This document shows, piece after piece, positions 1 through 7,403 of a DNA stretch of 12,591 bases (within the stretch, counting starts at the first letter, position 1; every line of letters begins with the position of its first letter). Source of the DNA: Candidatus Thiodictyon intracellulare. Its GTDB lineage: Bacteria > Pseudomonadota > Gammaproteobacteria > Chromatiales > Chromatiaceae. Below the pieces are notes generated by a model. It did no database searches, was not told the DNA's origin, and saw only the letters and a program-made list of their open reading frames with translations. Both the position numbers and the translations under genes were made by a program. The stretch spans positions 1 through 12,591 of the forward strand of contig JADNEJ010000668.1 in assembly GCA_016292295.1 (NCBI GenBank). Direction: 5' to 3'.

Positions 1-66
1 CCAGTCCTGCACCGACAGCGGCAGGAGCAAGTCAGTGTCGCGGTCCATCGGGTGGCAGCGGCGCAT
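1..66 (-). CDS. IS1182-family transposase, N-terminal fragment (cut by window edge)
   Basis: Only the first 22 codons are visible. Residues 7-22 read MDRDTDLLLPLSVQDW. A short leader followed by LLPxSxxDW is the usual opening of IS1182-type DDE transposases, in which the motif leads into LPEDHLAR (outside this window). The protein would cut and rejoin the IS ends. The start is uncertain: in-frame ATGs occur at 87, 66 and 48, the frame stays open upstream, and no strong ribosome binding site separates them. The frame and strand agree with the transposase C-terminus at 12520-12591, which probably belongs to another copy of the same IS. Confidence 0.6.
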   Translation of the reverse strand, partial: MRRCHPMDRDTDLLLPLSVQDW

Positions 67-167
67 CGGCAGTAGCACTCCGGCCATCGGTCGGCCATCG
101 GGTTTAATCCCGACAGTGCACCGGACCCGCCGCCCCGACGGGGCCTCGAAATCCGACAGGCTGCTAG
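1..167 (-). mobile_element. Left end of an IS1182-like insertion sequence (partial)
   Basis: The minus strand from 167 begins CTAGCAGCCTGTCGGA. The same 16 bases occur on the plus strand at 12435-12450, beside the 3' end of a transposase. Here they are followed inward, after about 100 nt, by the start of a transposase frame that runs off the window. That is the expected layout of the 5' end of an IS with 16-bp terminal inverted repeats. The IS body lies to the left, outside the window. Family assignment rests on the transposase ends; I recognise the pattern but cannot name the element. Confidence 0.65.
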
Positions 168-269
168 CACGTCCTAAGGCGCACTGCGGTCCAGCCGCGG
201 CAACCGGGCTCAAACATTTCGTTTGCTCCTGACGGGCCAGTCACGTTGATCGACGATTCCATCAAGAAA

Positions 270-430
270 TTAAAATAATTCAACATTGAAATTGCTTGCC
301 GCTCGCGGCTTTGGTTCAAATAACACAATCACCCGAGCTGTACCCGAGCCGTTTCTGCGTTGATGTCAGCCGGCAACCTGACGTGAATCTCGCCTTTCGT
401 GATGGTGGTCTCCAATTCTATCGCTTGCAT
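270..430 (-). pseudogene. Small antitoxin-like gene broken by an 11-bp duplication
   Basis: An ATG at 430 sits 8 nt behind a strong ribosome binding site (AGGAGG). The frame reads MQAIELETTITKGEIHVRLP and stops at 329 after only 33 codons. This opening, an acidic-hydrophobic strand followed by HVxLPADI, resembles small type II antitoxins of the kind paired with PIN-type toxins. The octamer ACCCGAGC occurs at 331-338 and 342-349, so 11 bases look duplicated. Removing 11 bases gives ETARVIVLFEPKPRAA and runs on to a stop at 270; ARVIVLFEP is what I would expect next in this family. I therefore read it as a frameshifted remnant. No toxin follows; the IS begins about 100 bases downstream, and 168-269 shows nothing else. 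Confidence 0.5.
331..349. repeat. 8-bp direct repeat marking an 11-bp duplication
   Basis: ACCCGAGC is present twice with an 11-base period (331-338 and 342-349, spacer TGT). Eleven is not a multiple of three, so the duplication shifts the antitoxin-like frame read on the minus strand. Confidence 0.8.
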
Positions 431-466
431 GATGACCTCCTATGCCTATTGGTGAGAAACGGCGAG

Positions 467-1888
467 TCAACGCGTCCCCCGCAGCCGCGGGTCGAAGGCG
501 TCGCGAACCACGTCGGCGAAAAGGTTCGCCGCCAGGACCAGGGTGAACATGAAGAGGAAGGCGGCGGCCAGCGACCACCAGACGACCGGGTCGCGGGCCA
601 ATTCCAGGCGGGCGCTGTTGATCATGTTGCCCCAACTGTTCATGGTCGGGTCTACGCCGATGTTGATATAGGACAGTACCGCCTCGGCCAGCACCAGTCC
701 GCTGAAATCCAGGACCAAGGTGGTCAAAACTATATGCAGCACATTCGGCACTATATGCCGGCCCAGGATGGCGAAATGGCCGACCCCGAGCGCGGCGCCG
801 GCCTGCACATAATCCGCCTCGCGCAGTTTCAATGCCTCACCGCGCAGCAGCCGGCAGAGGCCGGTCCAACTGGTCACGCCCAGGATCAGGCACAGGAACA
901 GCAGGCGCAGGTCGGCCCGCTCCACCAGGCTCTCGAATTGGTCGGCATTGTTTGCCATATAGACCTGGAGCATGAGGATAGCGGCGGCGATCAGCAGCAC
1001 GCTGGGGATCGCATTGAGCGTCGTGTAGAGGTACTGGATGATGTCATCCACCCAGCCGCGGAAATAACCGGCCATGACCCCGAGCAGGACGGCCGCCGGC
1101 AGCATTACGAGCGTCGTCAGGGTACCGATGACGAGCCCGGTGCGAATGGATTTGAGCGCCTGGAAGAAAACGTCCTCACCCACCTTGTCGGTGCCCAGGA
1201 TGTGGTACTTGAGGGCCAGTTCACCGGCGACGAAGCCGAGTACCAGCATCAGGGCGAGCCCCCCCAGGGCGGTGCGCCAGGGCAGATCGGTGCGGCCGTC
1301 GCGGACCTCTGCATACATCGCTAACAGGGCGAGCCCCCGGCGCCGCGCCATGCCCCAGAGGACAAGCAGCGTGATCAGACCCCAGACCACTAAGCCCTCG
1401 ATCTGCCCCCGCAGTGCGGTGTCGAAGATGTCCCAGCCGCGCTGCTTCGGGTCCTTTAGGTGCCGGCCGCCGTATTGCAGCCGAGGATAGTCGCGCACCA
1501 CGCTGCCGTCGGGTTGGGTGATCGCCTCCTTGACGAAGAGGTGGGTTGCAAAGGGCGCTGAATAGGTCTTTTCCTGGCGTTGGCGTAGCGGCCGCGCCCA
1601 GTAGTCGAAGACGCTCATGACCTCCGGGGCGAAGCGCCGCTCAGTGGCCGCGTGCGCGGCACCGGGCGCCGGATCGGCAAGCGGCAGTCGGAAATGCAGT
1701 GTATCCAGCAGCCCGATCAGTACATAGAAGCCCAGGACCACCAGCGCGCCCAGGCCGACCCGGGAGCGGGCCACGCGCCGCCAGGGGGCGCGCAGGTGCT
1801 CGTGGCGGGAGGCGTAGAGCGCGAAGCCGATGGCGAGGGCGAGCAGCAGGAAGACCAGAGCGTCGGTCCAGAGGATGACGAGCATCAT
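467..1888 (-). CDS. ABC transporter permease, OppC/DppC/YejE type (distal gene of the operon)
   Basis: A 473-residue inner-membrane permease. With the upstream permease it should form the channel of a peptide-type importer. The conserved core occupies about residues 230-465. It begins with LGTDKVGEDVF, the OppC-type LGTDxxGxD signature, has a run of hydrophobic segments, and carries the EAA loop (about 350-383, key residues E351, A352, G367, then HIVPN) that docks on the ATPase. The C-terminus DAFDPRLR is typical. It is longer than the usual roughly 300 residues: the first 230 residues hold extra hydrophobic segments (about 5-25, 45-63, 165-181, 207-222) around a hydrophilic stretch at 65-160. 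Long N-termini are known in YejE-like proteins. The start ATG (1888) overlaps the stop of the upstream gene as ATGA, so translation is probably coupled. No ATPase gene follows before the window edge. Confidence 0.9.
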   Translation of the reverse strand: MMLVILWTDALVFLLLALAIGFALYASRHEHLRAPWRRVARSRVGLGALVVLGFYVLIGLLDTLHFRLPLADPAPGAAHAATERRFAPEVMSVFDYWARPLRQRQEKTYSAPFATHLFVKEAITQPDGSVVRDYPRLQYGGRHLKDPKQRGWDIFDTALRGQIEGLVVWGLITLLVLWGMARRRGLALLAMYAEVRDGRTDLPWRTALGGLALMLVLGFVAGELALKYHILGTDKVGEDVFFQALKSIRTGLVIGTLTTLVMLPAAVLLGVMAGYFRGWVDDIIQYLYTTLNAIPSVLLIAAAILMLQVYMANNADQFESLVERADLRLLFLCLILGVTSWTGLCRLLRGEALKLREADYVQAGAALGVGHFAILGRHIVPNVLHIVLTTLVLDFSGLVLAEAVLSYINIGVDPTMNSWGNMINSARLELARDPVVWWSLAAAFLFMFTLVLAANLFADVVRDAFDPRLRGTR

Positions 1889-2862
1889 TGCAGCCGCACC
1901 CGCGGATCGACCAGCGTATAGGAGATATCGGTCAGCAGAAGCCCCAGGATATAGAGTACGGCGCCCAGGAAGACCATGGCGTGCACGATGGCGAAATCCT
2001 GGTTGCTGATGGCATCGATGGTATAGCTGCCTAGGCCCGGAATGCCGAAGAACGACTCGGTGATCAGGCTGCCCATAAAGAGCAGTGGCAATACTACCAC
2101 CACGCCGGTCAGGATGGGGATCAGGGCATTGCCGAACACATGGCGGAACAGCACGCGGCGCTCGGTAAGCCCCTTGGCGCGGGCGGTGCGCACATAGTCC
2201 TTAGATACCTCCTCCAAGAACAGGGTGCGGTACCAGCGCACGCCGGACCCGACCCCTCCGACGACCCCGACGATGACCGGCAAGATCATGAATTTCCAGG
2301 CCTTGATCCCGATGTCGTATCCGGAGATCGGCACCAGGTGGAACATCTTGCTCATCAGGAACTGGCCGCCGATGATATAGAAGAGCCCGGAGATAGACAT
2401 CATCGCCACCAGCAGCACCACCGCCCCGAAGTCCAGATAGGTGGCGCGGAAGAAGACGATGAAGAGCGCCAGGCTGATGTCAATGGCGAACCCCACCAGC
2501 AGCACCGGCACGGCGATAGCGAGGCTCGGCCACATACGCTGCGAGATGTCGTAACCGATATTGCGCCCATCGTCCGATGAACCGAAGTCGAAGGCGAAGA
2601 GCTTCACCGAGCGCTGAAAGAAGATGGTGTCGGTGACCTTGGCGAGCCCGCTCGCCTTCTCATTGAAGAGCAGCGGCCGGTCATAGCCGTGTTCCTGCTT
2701 CCAATTGCTAATAACCGCCGGCGTTACCCGCTTCTCACCGAGCTGCATCCGCGCCATCTCATCGGGTGAGTTGAGCACGAAAAACAGGACGAAGGTCAGC
2801 AGGTTGACCCCGATCAGGATCGGGAGGGCATAGAGCAGGCGGCGCAGTATATAGGCGCTCAC
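1885..2862 (-). CDS. ABC transporter permease, OppB/DppB/YejB type
   Basis: Inner-membrane permease of 325 residues, partner of the downstream permease in a peptide-type (Opp/Dpp/Yej) importer. The N-terminus SAYILRRLLYALPILIGV is the standard OppB start: a short basic stretch, then the first membrane helix. Further hydrophobic segments lie near 113-137, 146-170, 191-207, 246-265 and 291-311. The EAA loop is at about 217-251 (EEVSKDYVRTARAKGL, then FGNALIP), followed by FFGIPGLG, and it ends DPRVRLQ, all family hallmarks. I chose the GTG at 2862 rather than an ATG at 2970: it gives the family N-terminus and overlaps the stop of the upstream gene as GTGA, pointing to coupled translation. The extra 36 residues of the longer frame look unlike protein and lie over the preceding gene. 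Confidence 0.92.
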   Translation of the reverse strand: MSAYILRRLLYALPILIGVNLLTFVLFFVLNSPDEMARMQLGEKRVTPAVISNWKQEHGYDRPLLFNEKASGLAKVTDTIFFQRSVKLFAFDFGSSDDGRNIGYDISQRMWPSLAIAVPVLLVGFAIDISLALFIVFFRATYLDFGAVVLLVAMMSISGLFYIIGGQFLMSKMFHLVPISGYDIGIKAWKFMILPVIVGVVGGVGSGVRWYRTLFLEEVSKDYVRTARAKGLTERRVLFRHVFGNALIPILTGVVVVLPLLFMGSLITESFFGIPGLGSYTIDAISNQDFAIVHAMVFLGAVLYILGLLLTDISYTLVDPRVRLQ

Positions 2863-5189
2863 AGGGCGGTGCTCCGTTCGCGGCGCCGCACCATCCACAG
2901 AGCGGGCAGAACCAGGATGGCGCCGATTCCCAGGACGGCCCAGAGGGGCCAGAGGACCGATGGGTTCCATTCGGTGCGCAGGCGTTCCCGCAACACCGGG
3001 TCGAGCCGCCGGTACTTGAGTGTGTTATTGGCCATCTTATTGGGGTTGACGTTGAATAACCACTGGTGGTGCAGGCTGAAGGCCTTGGGGTAGAAGCCCC
3101 AGAGCCAGGGGGCGTCGCGGCGGGCAATCGTCATCATCTGGTCGATCAGGGCCTGGCGCTCGGGTCCGTTCTCCATGAATTTCATCTGATCGAAGAGCCG
3201 ATTGAATTCCGGGTTGTCGTAGTTGGAGGCGTTCTCCCCCTGGTGCTCCACCTTGCCGTTGGGTCCATAGAGCAGGAAGAAGAAGTTCTCCGAGTCCGGG
3301 TAGTCGGCGTTCCAGCCCCACATGTAGACCTGGCCGGTCCCGTTCTGCATCTTTTCCTGGAAGCGATTGTAGTCGGTGGAGCGGATCACGAGCTCGATCC
3401 CCAGCTTCTCGAATTGCTTGCGCATCCACGCGAGCCGCGACTTATCATCGGGCCCGGTGGCGACCGCCTCATAGTTGATACTGAGCGCACGGCCGGTCTT
3501 GGGGTCGCGCCCGCCCGGGTAGCCAGCCTGCTCCAGCAGGGCGCGCGCCTCCGCGATCCCCCGGCGCACCGGGCGGCCGTCGTGCCATTCATAGACATAG
3601 GGGTTAATGCCGCCCTTTCCCTCCTGATAGCCGCTGATGCCGGGCGGCAGTGGCCCTTGTGCGATCAGGCCGCGGCCGTTGGCGAAGATGGAGATGAACT
3701 CCTCATAATCCACGGCGATGGAGATGGCGCGGCGCAGCAGCCGCGCCTGCTCGCTATAGCCGCCCACCACCTGGTCACGCATATTGAAGCCCAGGTAGGA
3801 GATGGATGTTTCCACCGAGGTCATGAGCTCGATGCCCTTGGTCTGCATCTCATCGGTGAGGCTGGGGCCGCCGTCCCCGCCGATGCGCACCGCCTGGTCG
3901 AAGGCGTCGGAAGAGATTCCGGATGAATCGTAATAGCCCTGGACGAACTTGTTCCAGCGCGGTATGTCCTCCTTCTCCAGGCTATAGACGGCCTGGTCCA
4001 CGAAGGGCATGGGCCGACTGGCATCCTTGATCAACCCCGCCTCAGCATCCCCGGGCATCCCCTGCGTGGGGAAGGTTTCACCCCAGAAGTTGGGGTTGCG
4101 CGTGAGCACCATCCGCAGGTTGGGGTTGTTCTCGGTCAGCATGAAGGGGCCGGTCCCGACCGGGTACCAGTCGAGTACGATGTTGCGCTCCTTCATGCCG
4201 GGCTGGGCATAGAACAACTCCGCCTCCCAGGGCATGGGAGCGAAGAAAGGCATGGCGAGCCAGTAGGCGAACTGGGGGTACTTGCCGTTGATGCGGATGC
4301 GAAAGCTCGCCGGGTCCACCACCTCTACCCCGTCGAGGCGCGCCTCGCGCAGGGCCTGGACCCGGGCGACCGGGTCCAGCTTCGCGGCCTGCGTCAGGCG
4401 CTCGCCGAGTTCCTTGAAGCCCAGGATGTGCTCCTGCATCACCCCGGCGATCGGCGAGTGCAGCCACGGGGCGGCCAGGCGCTTGGTCTGGTGCACGAAA
4501 TCAGCCGCGGTCAGGTCGCGGGTACCGGTGTAGGGAAAGTCCGCCAGGCGATTGATTCCGCGCAGATCCACCGCAGTCAGTCCGTGGTAACGCAGGGCCC
4601 CAGACCCATCCCGGGCGAACGCGGGGTGCGGCTGGAAGCGGACCCCGCGGCGGACCTGAACCAGATAGTCGCTGTAGGCGATCTGCTCGGCCGGGGCATC
4701 GTCGGGCAACGGCTTGCCCGCGGCATCGAAGTAACGCGGGATCGGGACCTGCGACGCGGACAGGGGCACCAGCTGATAGGGCCGCAGCAGGAAGTGGTAC
4801 TGGAGCGGCGGCTCGTAGACCTGGGCGAGGAAGGCGTACTCGTTGGCGCTGTAGGAGCGGACGGGATCCAGGTGCTTGGGCCGCTCGTCGAAGGAACTAT
4901 AGAGGGTGTTGCTGAGCGCCAGACCTTCAGGATAGGGGTCGTTCCAGGGCACCTTGCCGCAGCCGCCGAGCAGCAGGACCAGGGCCGCCAGCACCGCCAG
5001 GACCACGAACACCGACCCGCACCGCGCGCCGCGCCTCCCGGTAGGTTCCGCTGTGCGGATCGCGTCCCCCGTGGCAGCTGACCCGGCCGCTCGCCCAATC
5101 AAGCCCCATGCCCCCCCCGCCAGCCTCCGATCGAGGCTGCTCCAGGCTGGCACGGGCCGACAAGTTTCGGTAGTGTTGCGAATCCTCAT
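2859..5189 (-). CDS. ABC transporter solute-binding lipoprotein, family 5 (OppA/DppA/YejA-like)
   Basis: First gene of the importer operon; it should capture peptides or related solutes in the periplasm. A hydrophobic stretch ending LLLGGC (Cys at residue 77 from this start) is a lipobox, so the mature protein is membrane-anchored. The mature part follows the SBP_bac_5 pattern: SFDERPKHLDP early, a central YPVGTGPFMLTE followed by a LTRNPNFWG motif, and WGWNADYPDSENFF near the end. Unusually, residues about 743-763 form another hydrophobic helix followed by RRRER, suggesting a C-terminal membrane anchor. The start is unsure. The frame is open back to 5408, inside fabI on the other strand, which cannot be right. 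The ATG at 5189 lies in the intergenic gap but gives a long 76-residue segment before the Cys; a TTG at 5102 would give 47. The 3' end overlaps the next gene by 4 bases. Confidence 0.88.
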   Translation of the reverse strand: MRIRNTTETCRPVPAWSSLDRRLAGGAWGLIGRAAGSAATGDAIRTAEPTGRRGARCGSVFVVLAVLAALVLLLGGCGKVPWNDPYPEGLALSNTLYSSFDERPKHLDPVRSYSANEYAFLAQVYEPPLQYHFLLRPYQLVPLSASQVPIPRYFDAAGKPLPDDAPAEQIAYSDYLVQVRRGVRFQPHPAFARDGSGALRYHGLTAVDLRGINRLADFPYTGTRDLTAADFVHQTKRLAAPWLHSPIAGVMQEHILGFKELGERLTQAAKLDPVARVQALREARLDGVEVVDPASFRIRINGKYPQFAYWLAMPFFAPMPWEAELFYAQPGMKERNIVLDWYPVGTGPFMLTENNPNLRMVLTRNPNFWGETFPTQGMPGDAEAGLIKDASRPMPFVDQAVYSLEKEDIPRWNKFVQGYYDSSGISSDAFDQAVRIGGDGGPSLTDEMQTKGIELMTSVETSISYLGFNMRDQVVGGYSEQARLLRRAISIAVDYEEFISIFANGRGLIAQGPLPPGISGYQEGKGGINPYVYEWHDGRPVRRGIAEARALLEQAGYPGGRDPKTGRALSINYEAVATGPDDKSRLAWMRKQFEKLGIELVIRSTDYNRFQEKMQNGTGQVYMWGWNADYPDSENFFFLLYGPNGKVEHQGENASNYDNPEFNRLFDQMKFMENGPERQALIDQMMTIARRDAPWLWGFYPKAFSLHHQWLFNVNPNKMANNTLKYRRLDPVLRERLRTEWNPSVLWPLWAVLGIGAILVLPALWMVRRRERSTAL

Positions 5190-5295
5190 AGGGCGAACAT
5201 GATCGCACGGGAAACAGCGCCGCCGAAAGTCGCGCCGTTGCGGATCTGCCGCCTCGCCGCCCCCGACACCACCCACCACGGAACAATCGACACCC

Positions 5296-6072
5296 ATGGG
5301 CTTCCTACAAGACAAGCGCATCCTGATCACCGGCTTGGCCAGCAACAGGTCCATCGCCTGGGGCTGCGCTGCAGCCATGCGCCGCGAGGGCGCCCAGGTC
5401 GCACTCACCTACCAGAACGACAAACTCCGCCCGCGTGTCGAGGAGATGGCCACTCAGTTGGACTCCGACATCGCCCTGCACCTGGACGTCAGCAGCGACC
5501 GGCAGATCGCCCACTGCTTCGCAGCCTTGGAGGAACGCTGGGACGGTCTGGACGCCATCGTCCACTCCATCGCCTTTGCCCCCAAGCACGAGTTGGACGG
5601 GGACTATGTGGACGCGCTGACCCGCGAGGGTTTCAACACCGCCCACGAGATTTCCTCCTACAGCTTCGCCGCCCTGGCCAAGGCCAGCCGCTCTTTGATG
5701 GCGGGCCGCAATGGGGCGCTCCTGACCATGACCTTCCTCGGCGCCCAGCGGGCGGTGCCCAACTACAACGTGATGGGACTCGCCAAAGCCAGCCTCGAGG
5801 CCAATGTGCGCTATCTGGCCGCCTCGCTCGGCCCCAACGGAACCCGGGTCAACGCCATCTCGGCTGGCCCTATCTATACCCTGGCCGCGGCCGGGATCTC
5901 GCACTTCCGCTCGATGCTCAATCAAGTGGAGAAGCACACGCCGCTGCGGCGCAACGTGACCGCCGACGAGGTGGGTAACGTCGCAGCCTTCCTGTGCTCG
6001 GATCTGGCGAGCGGGATCACCGGGGACGTGCTGTTCGTGGACACCGGATTCAACATCCTGGGCCTGGGGTGA
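5296..6072 (+). CDS. fabI: Enoyl-[acyl-carrier-protein] reductase (NADH) FabI
   Basis: A 258-residue cytoplasmic short-chain dehydrogenase that reduces trans-2-enoyl-ACP in the last step of each fatty acid elongation cycle. Seen directly: the FabI-type cofactor motif [11 protein letters not shown] (residues 13-23), the LDVSSD region (63-68), VHSIAFAP (89-96), and the catalytic pair Y157 and K164 in [23 protein letters not shown] (186-193) and VDTGF near the end also match, as does the length. Two positions differ from E. coli FabI. The first Tyr of the usual SYLGA is Phe here (F147). The residue in HSIxFAP that is Gly93 in E. coli is Ala, which is common in other bacteria. The gene stands alone, divergent from the ABC operon with about 106 bases between the starts. 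The ATG at 5296 fixes the family N-terminus; its ribosome binding site is weak. Confidence 0.96.
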   Translation: MGFLQDKRILITGLASNRSIAWGCAAAMRREGAQVALTYQNDKLRPRVEEMATQLDSDIALHLDVSSDRQIAHCFAALEERWDGLDAIVHSIAFAPKHELDGDYVDALTREGFNTAHEISSYSFAALAKASRSLMAGRNGALLTMTFLGAQRAVPNYNVMGLAKASLEANVRYLAASLGPNGTRVNAISAGPIYTLAAAGISHFRSMLNQVEKHTPLRRNVTADEVGNVAAFLCSDLASGITGDVLFVDTGFNILGLG

Positions 6073-6101
6073 GGCAGATCGCGTCATGAACTAGACCACT
6101 C

Positions 6102-6147
6102 GCCAGTCCCACGTCGCTGCTTCCCGGCGAGTGCAGCGGAGGCTGGC
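6102..6147. other. Nested inverted repeats downstream of fabI
   Basis: GCCAG (6102-6106) pairs with CTGGC (6143-6147), and inside them CGCTGC (6115-6120) pairs with GCAGCG (6133-6138). An alternative pairing, ACTCGCC (6098-6104) with GGCGAGT (6126-6132), is also possible. It lies 30 bases past the fabI stop. It could slow or end transcription, but there is no T-run, so I do not call it an intrinsic terminator. Confidence 0.3.
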
Positions 6148-6178
6148 ACTGTCGTAACCGCCACTATCCGATCAGCGC

Positions 6179-6196
6179 TCACGGTGGCCACCGTGA
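6179..6196. promoter_or_regulatory. Perfect 18-bp palindrome, candidate HicB operator
   Basis: TCACGGTGGCCACCGTGA is its own reverse complement. It ends 52 bases before the hicA start. HicB proteins with a ribbon-helix-helix domain bind palindromic operators to repress their own operon, and this HicB has such a domain. The symmetry is seen; the link to HicB is inference from position. Confidence 0.45.
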
Positions 6197-6212
6197 CCAA
6201 GAGCGGGCACCC

Positions 6213-6241
6213 TGGACCGCACCATGTTGCCGTGCAATACT
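6213..6241 (+). promoter_or_regulatory. Possible sigma70 promoter for hicAB
   Basis: TGGACC (6213-6218) and AATACT (6236-6241) each match the -35 and -10 consensus at four of six positions with a 17-base spacer. Transcription would start only a few bases before the hicA ATG at 6249, which fits the lack of a ribosome binding site there. CATGTT (6223-6228) and AACATG (6246-6251) also form a loose inverted repeat around the -10. Confidence 0.28.
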
Positions 6242-6248
6242 ACATAAC

Positions 6249-6425
6249 ATGAAAAGCCTCGACTTGGTCAAACGGCTTGAGGCAGAAGGTTGGGTGCGCG
6301 TGGGCGGCAAGGGCGACCATGTGAAATTCAAGCACCCGGTGCACCCCGGCCATGTGATGGTCCCCCACCCACGCAAAGACCTGGCGATCGGGGCCCTGCG
6401 CAATATCTATCGACAGGCTGGTTGA
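6249..6425 (+). CDS. hicA: HicA-type mRNA interferase toxin
   Basis: A 58-residue protein matching the small HicA (YcfA) toxin fold, a double-stranded-RNA-binding-like domain that cleaves mRNA when free of HicB. It opens MKSLDLVKRLEAEGW, the family's first helix. It continues KGDHVKFKHP, where H24 is the expected catalytic histidine (usual form GSHxxF; Asp replaces Ser here), and then HVMVPHPRKDLAIGALRNI, matching the common VPHPKKDLPxGTLRSI ending. Length and gene order are canonical, with hicB starting 17 bases after the stop. No Shine-Dalgarno sequence precedes the ATG, so low or near-leaderless translation is possible. It looks intact. Confidence 0.85.
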   Translation: MKSLDLVKRLEAEGWVRVGGKGDHVKFKHPVHPGHVMVPHPRKDLAIGALRNIYRQAG

Positions 6426-6442
6426 ACCTGGGGGTGAGGGCC

Positions 6443-6832
6443 ATGTTGTATCCGGTGTATGTCCATCTCGGCGACGCGCAACACGCGCATGGAGTCACGA
6501 TCCCCGACTTTCCCGGGTGCTTTTCAGCGGCAGACGAATGGGTAGCGCTGCCGACACAGGTCCAAGAAGCGGTGGAGCTCTATTGTGAAGGCGAGGATCT
6601 CGTCATTCCTCCGCCAACCCCCTTGGAAGAACTAGCGGCCCGGCCAGAATATCAGGACGGCGTGTGGCTGCTGGTTGATATCGACCTGGGGCGGGTCAAT
6701 CCCAAGGCGATCCGACTCAATATCTCGTTACCCGAGTGCCTGGTGCGACGCATCGACGACTACGCAAAGGCGCATCACCTAAGCCGGTCCGGATTTCTGG
6801 CCCGGGCGGCATCTCAGGCATTGGAGCAGTAG
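6443..6832 (+). CDS. hicB: HicB-family antitoxin with C-terminal ribbon-helix-helix domain
   Basis: A 129-residue partner of HicA: it blocks the toxin and probably represses the operon. The N-terminal half has the partially degraded RNase H-like HicB fold, opening MLYPVYVH and carrying the signature VTIPDFPGCFSAADEW (18-33), then a helix QVQEAVELYCEGE. The C-terminal part, about 88-125 (KAIRLNISLPECLVRRIDDYA, then LSRSGFLARAA), is a ribbon-helix-helix DNA-binding domain. The ATG at 6443 is chosen because GGGGTGAGGG lies just upstream and the protein then starts like its family. The frame is open back to 6290, but that part lies across hicA in another frame and has no HicB character. No damage is seen. 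Confidence 0.88.
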   Translation: MLYPVYVHLGDAQHAHGVTIPDFPGCFSAADEWVALPTQVQEAVELYCEGEDLVIPPPTPLEELAARPEYQDGVWLLVDIDLGRVNPKAIRLNISLPECLVRRIDDYAKAHHLSRSGFLARAASQALEQ

Positions 6833-7059
6833 AGGAAAATTGCGGCGAGGCTCCCGTTAATTCTCCGCTATCTGCATCGGCGGACCACTCAAGCCTGGCG
6901 CAGCTATTCGTTCCGCTCGTCGAACACCGTGCCGCGACCCGCGTCATCGCGGCACACAGGCCCCATAAACGCCTAATACCACACGATGGAAATACTAATG
7001 CTATTTCTTGGAGTATGTCGTAAATTACTATTTTTTCAGAATTCTACTGATTCTCTGCG

Positions 7060-7275
7060 ATGCCATTGCTGCGTGCTGCCTCCGTCCCTGTAACCGATCG
7101 TGAGCGTCGACAACTGAAGACGCTTGAACGACAACCGACCTGTCCGCAGCAAATTGCGATGCGCGCTCGGATTATCTTGTTGGCGCGTCGAGACGTCGGC
7201 GTGCGGGCGACGGTCGACAAATTCGGTATCGGTCGATCTACCGTGTCCTTCTGGCAAGGCTGGATGAATTCCGAG
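7060..7275 (+). pseudogene. IS630-type transposase remnant, N-terminal helix-turn-helix part only
   Basis: About 70 codons resemble the start of IS630-family transposases: VTDRERRQLKTLERQPTCPQ, then QIAMRARIILLARRDVGVRA, then KFGIGRSTVSFWQGW. In this family that is a helix-turn-helix DNA-binding segment of the form LTxxERxxLexxxRxxTxPQxLAxRARIVLLAAdG, then IAxxLGVxxxTVxxWRxRW. The reading frame stays open to 7554, but after about 7275 it no longer looks like a transposase, and there is no catalytic DDE region. It is probably a decayed, truncated IS. An AT-rich stretch just before it (about 6980-7055) may be the remains of its left end; 6833-6980 shows nothing I can name. Confidence 0.55.
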
Positions 7276-7403
7276 CGCGGTTCCGGTAGCGTGGGAGTCC
7301 CGCATCCTTGGCGAAGGGAAGGCCCGACGTTGTCGCTGTTCGCTGTGCGAGCAGAGGAACACGCGGAGTTAACGCGGCGCACCGACAAAGCCCCGTTACC
7401 AAC

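Noticed and set aside
35..232. Plus-strand 65-codon frame across the left IS end
   Set aside because: It crosses the IS border and opposes the transposase start; no supporting features.
296..1324. Plus-strand 342-codon frame opposite the permease gene
   Set aside because: It is the antisense shadow of a clear permease gene; its translation is dominated by Gln, Gly, His and Asp, with no family features and no ribosome binding site.
3066..3926. Plus-strand 286-codon frame opposite the solute-binding protein gene
   Set aside because: Antisense shadow of a well-supported gene in GC-rich DNA; no domain signature.
5305..6087. Minus-strand 260-codon frame opposite fabI
   Set aside because: FabI on the plus strand is unambiguous; the antisense translation has no recognisable motifs.
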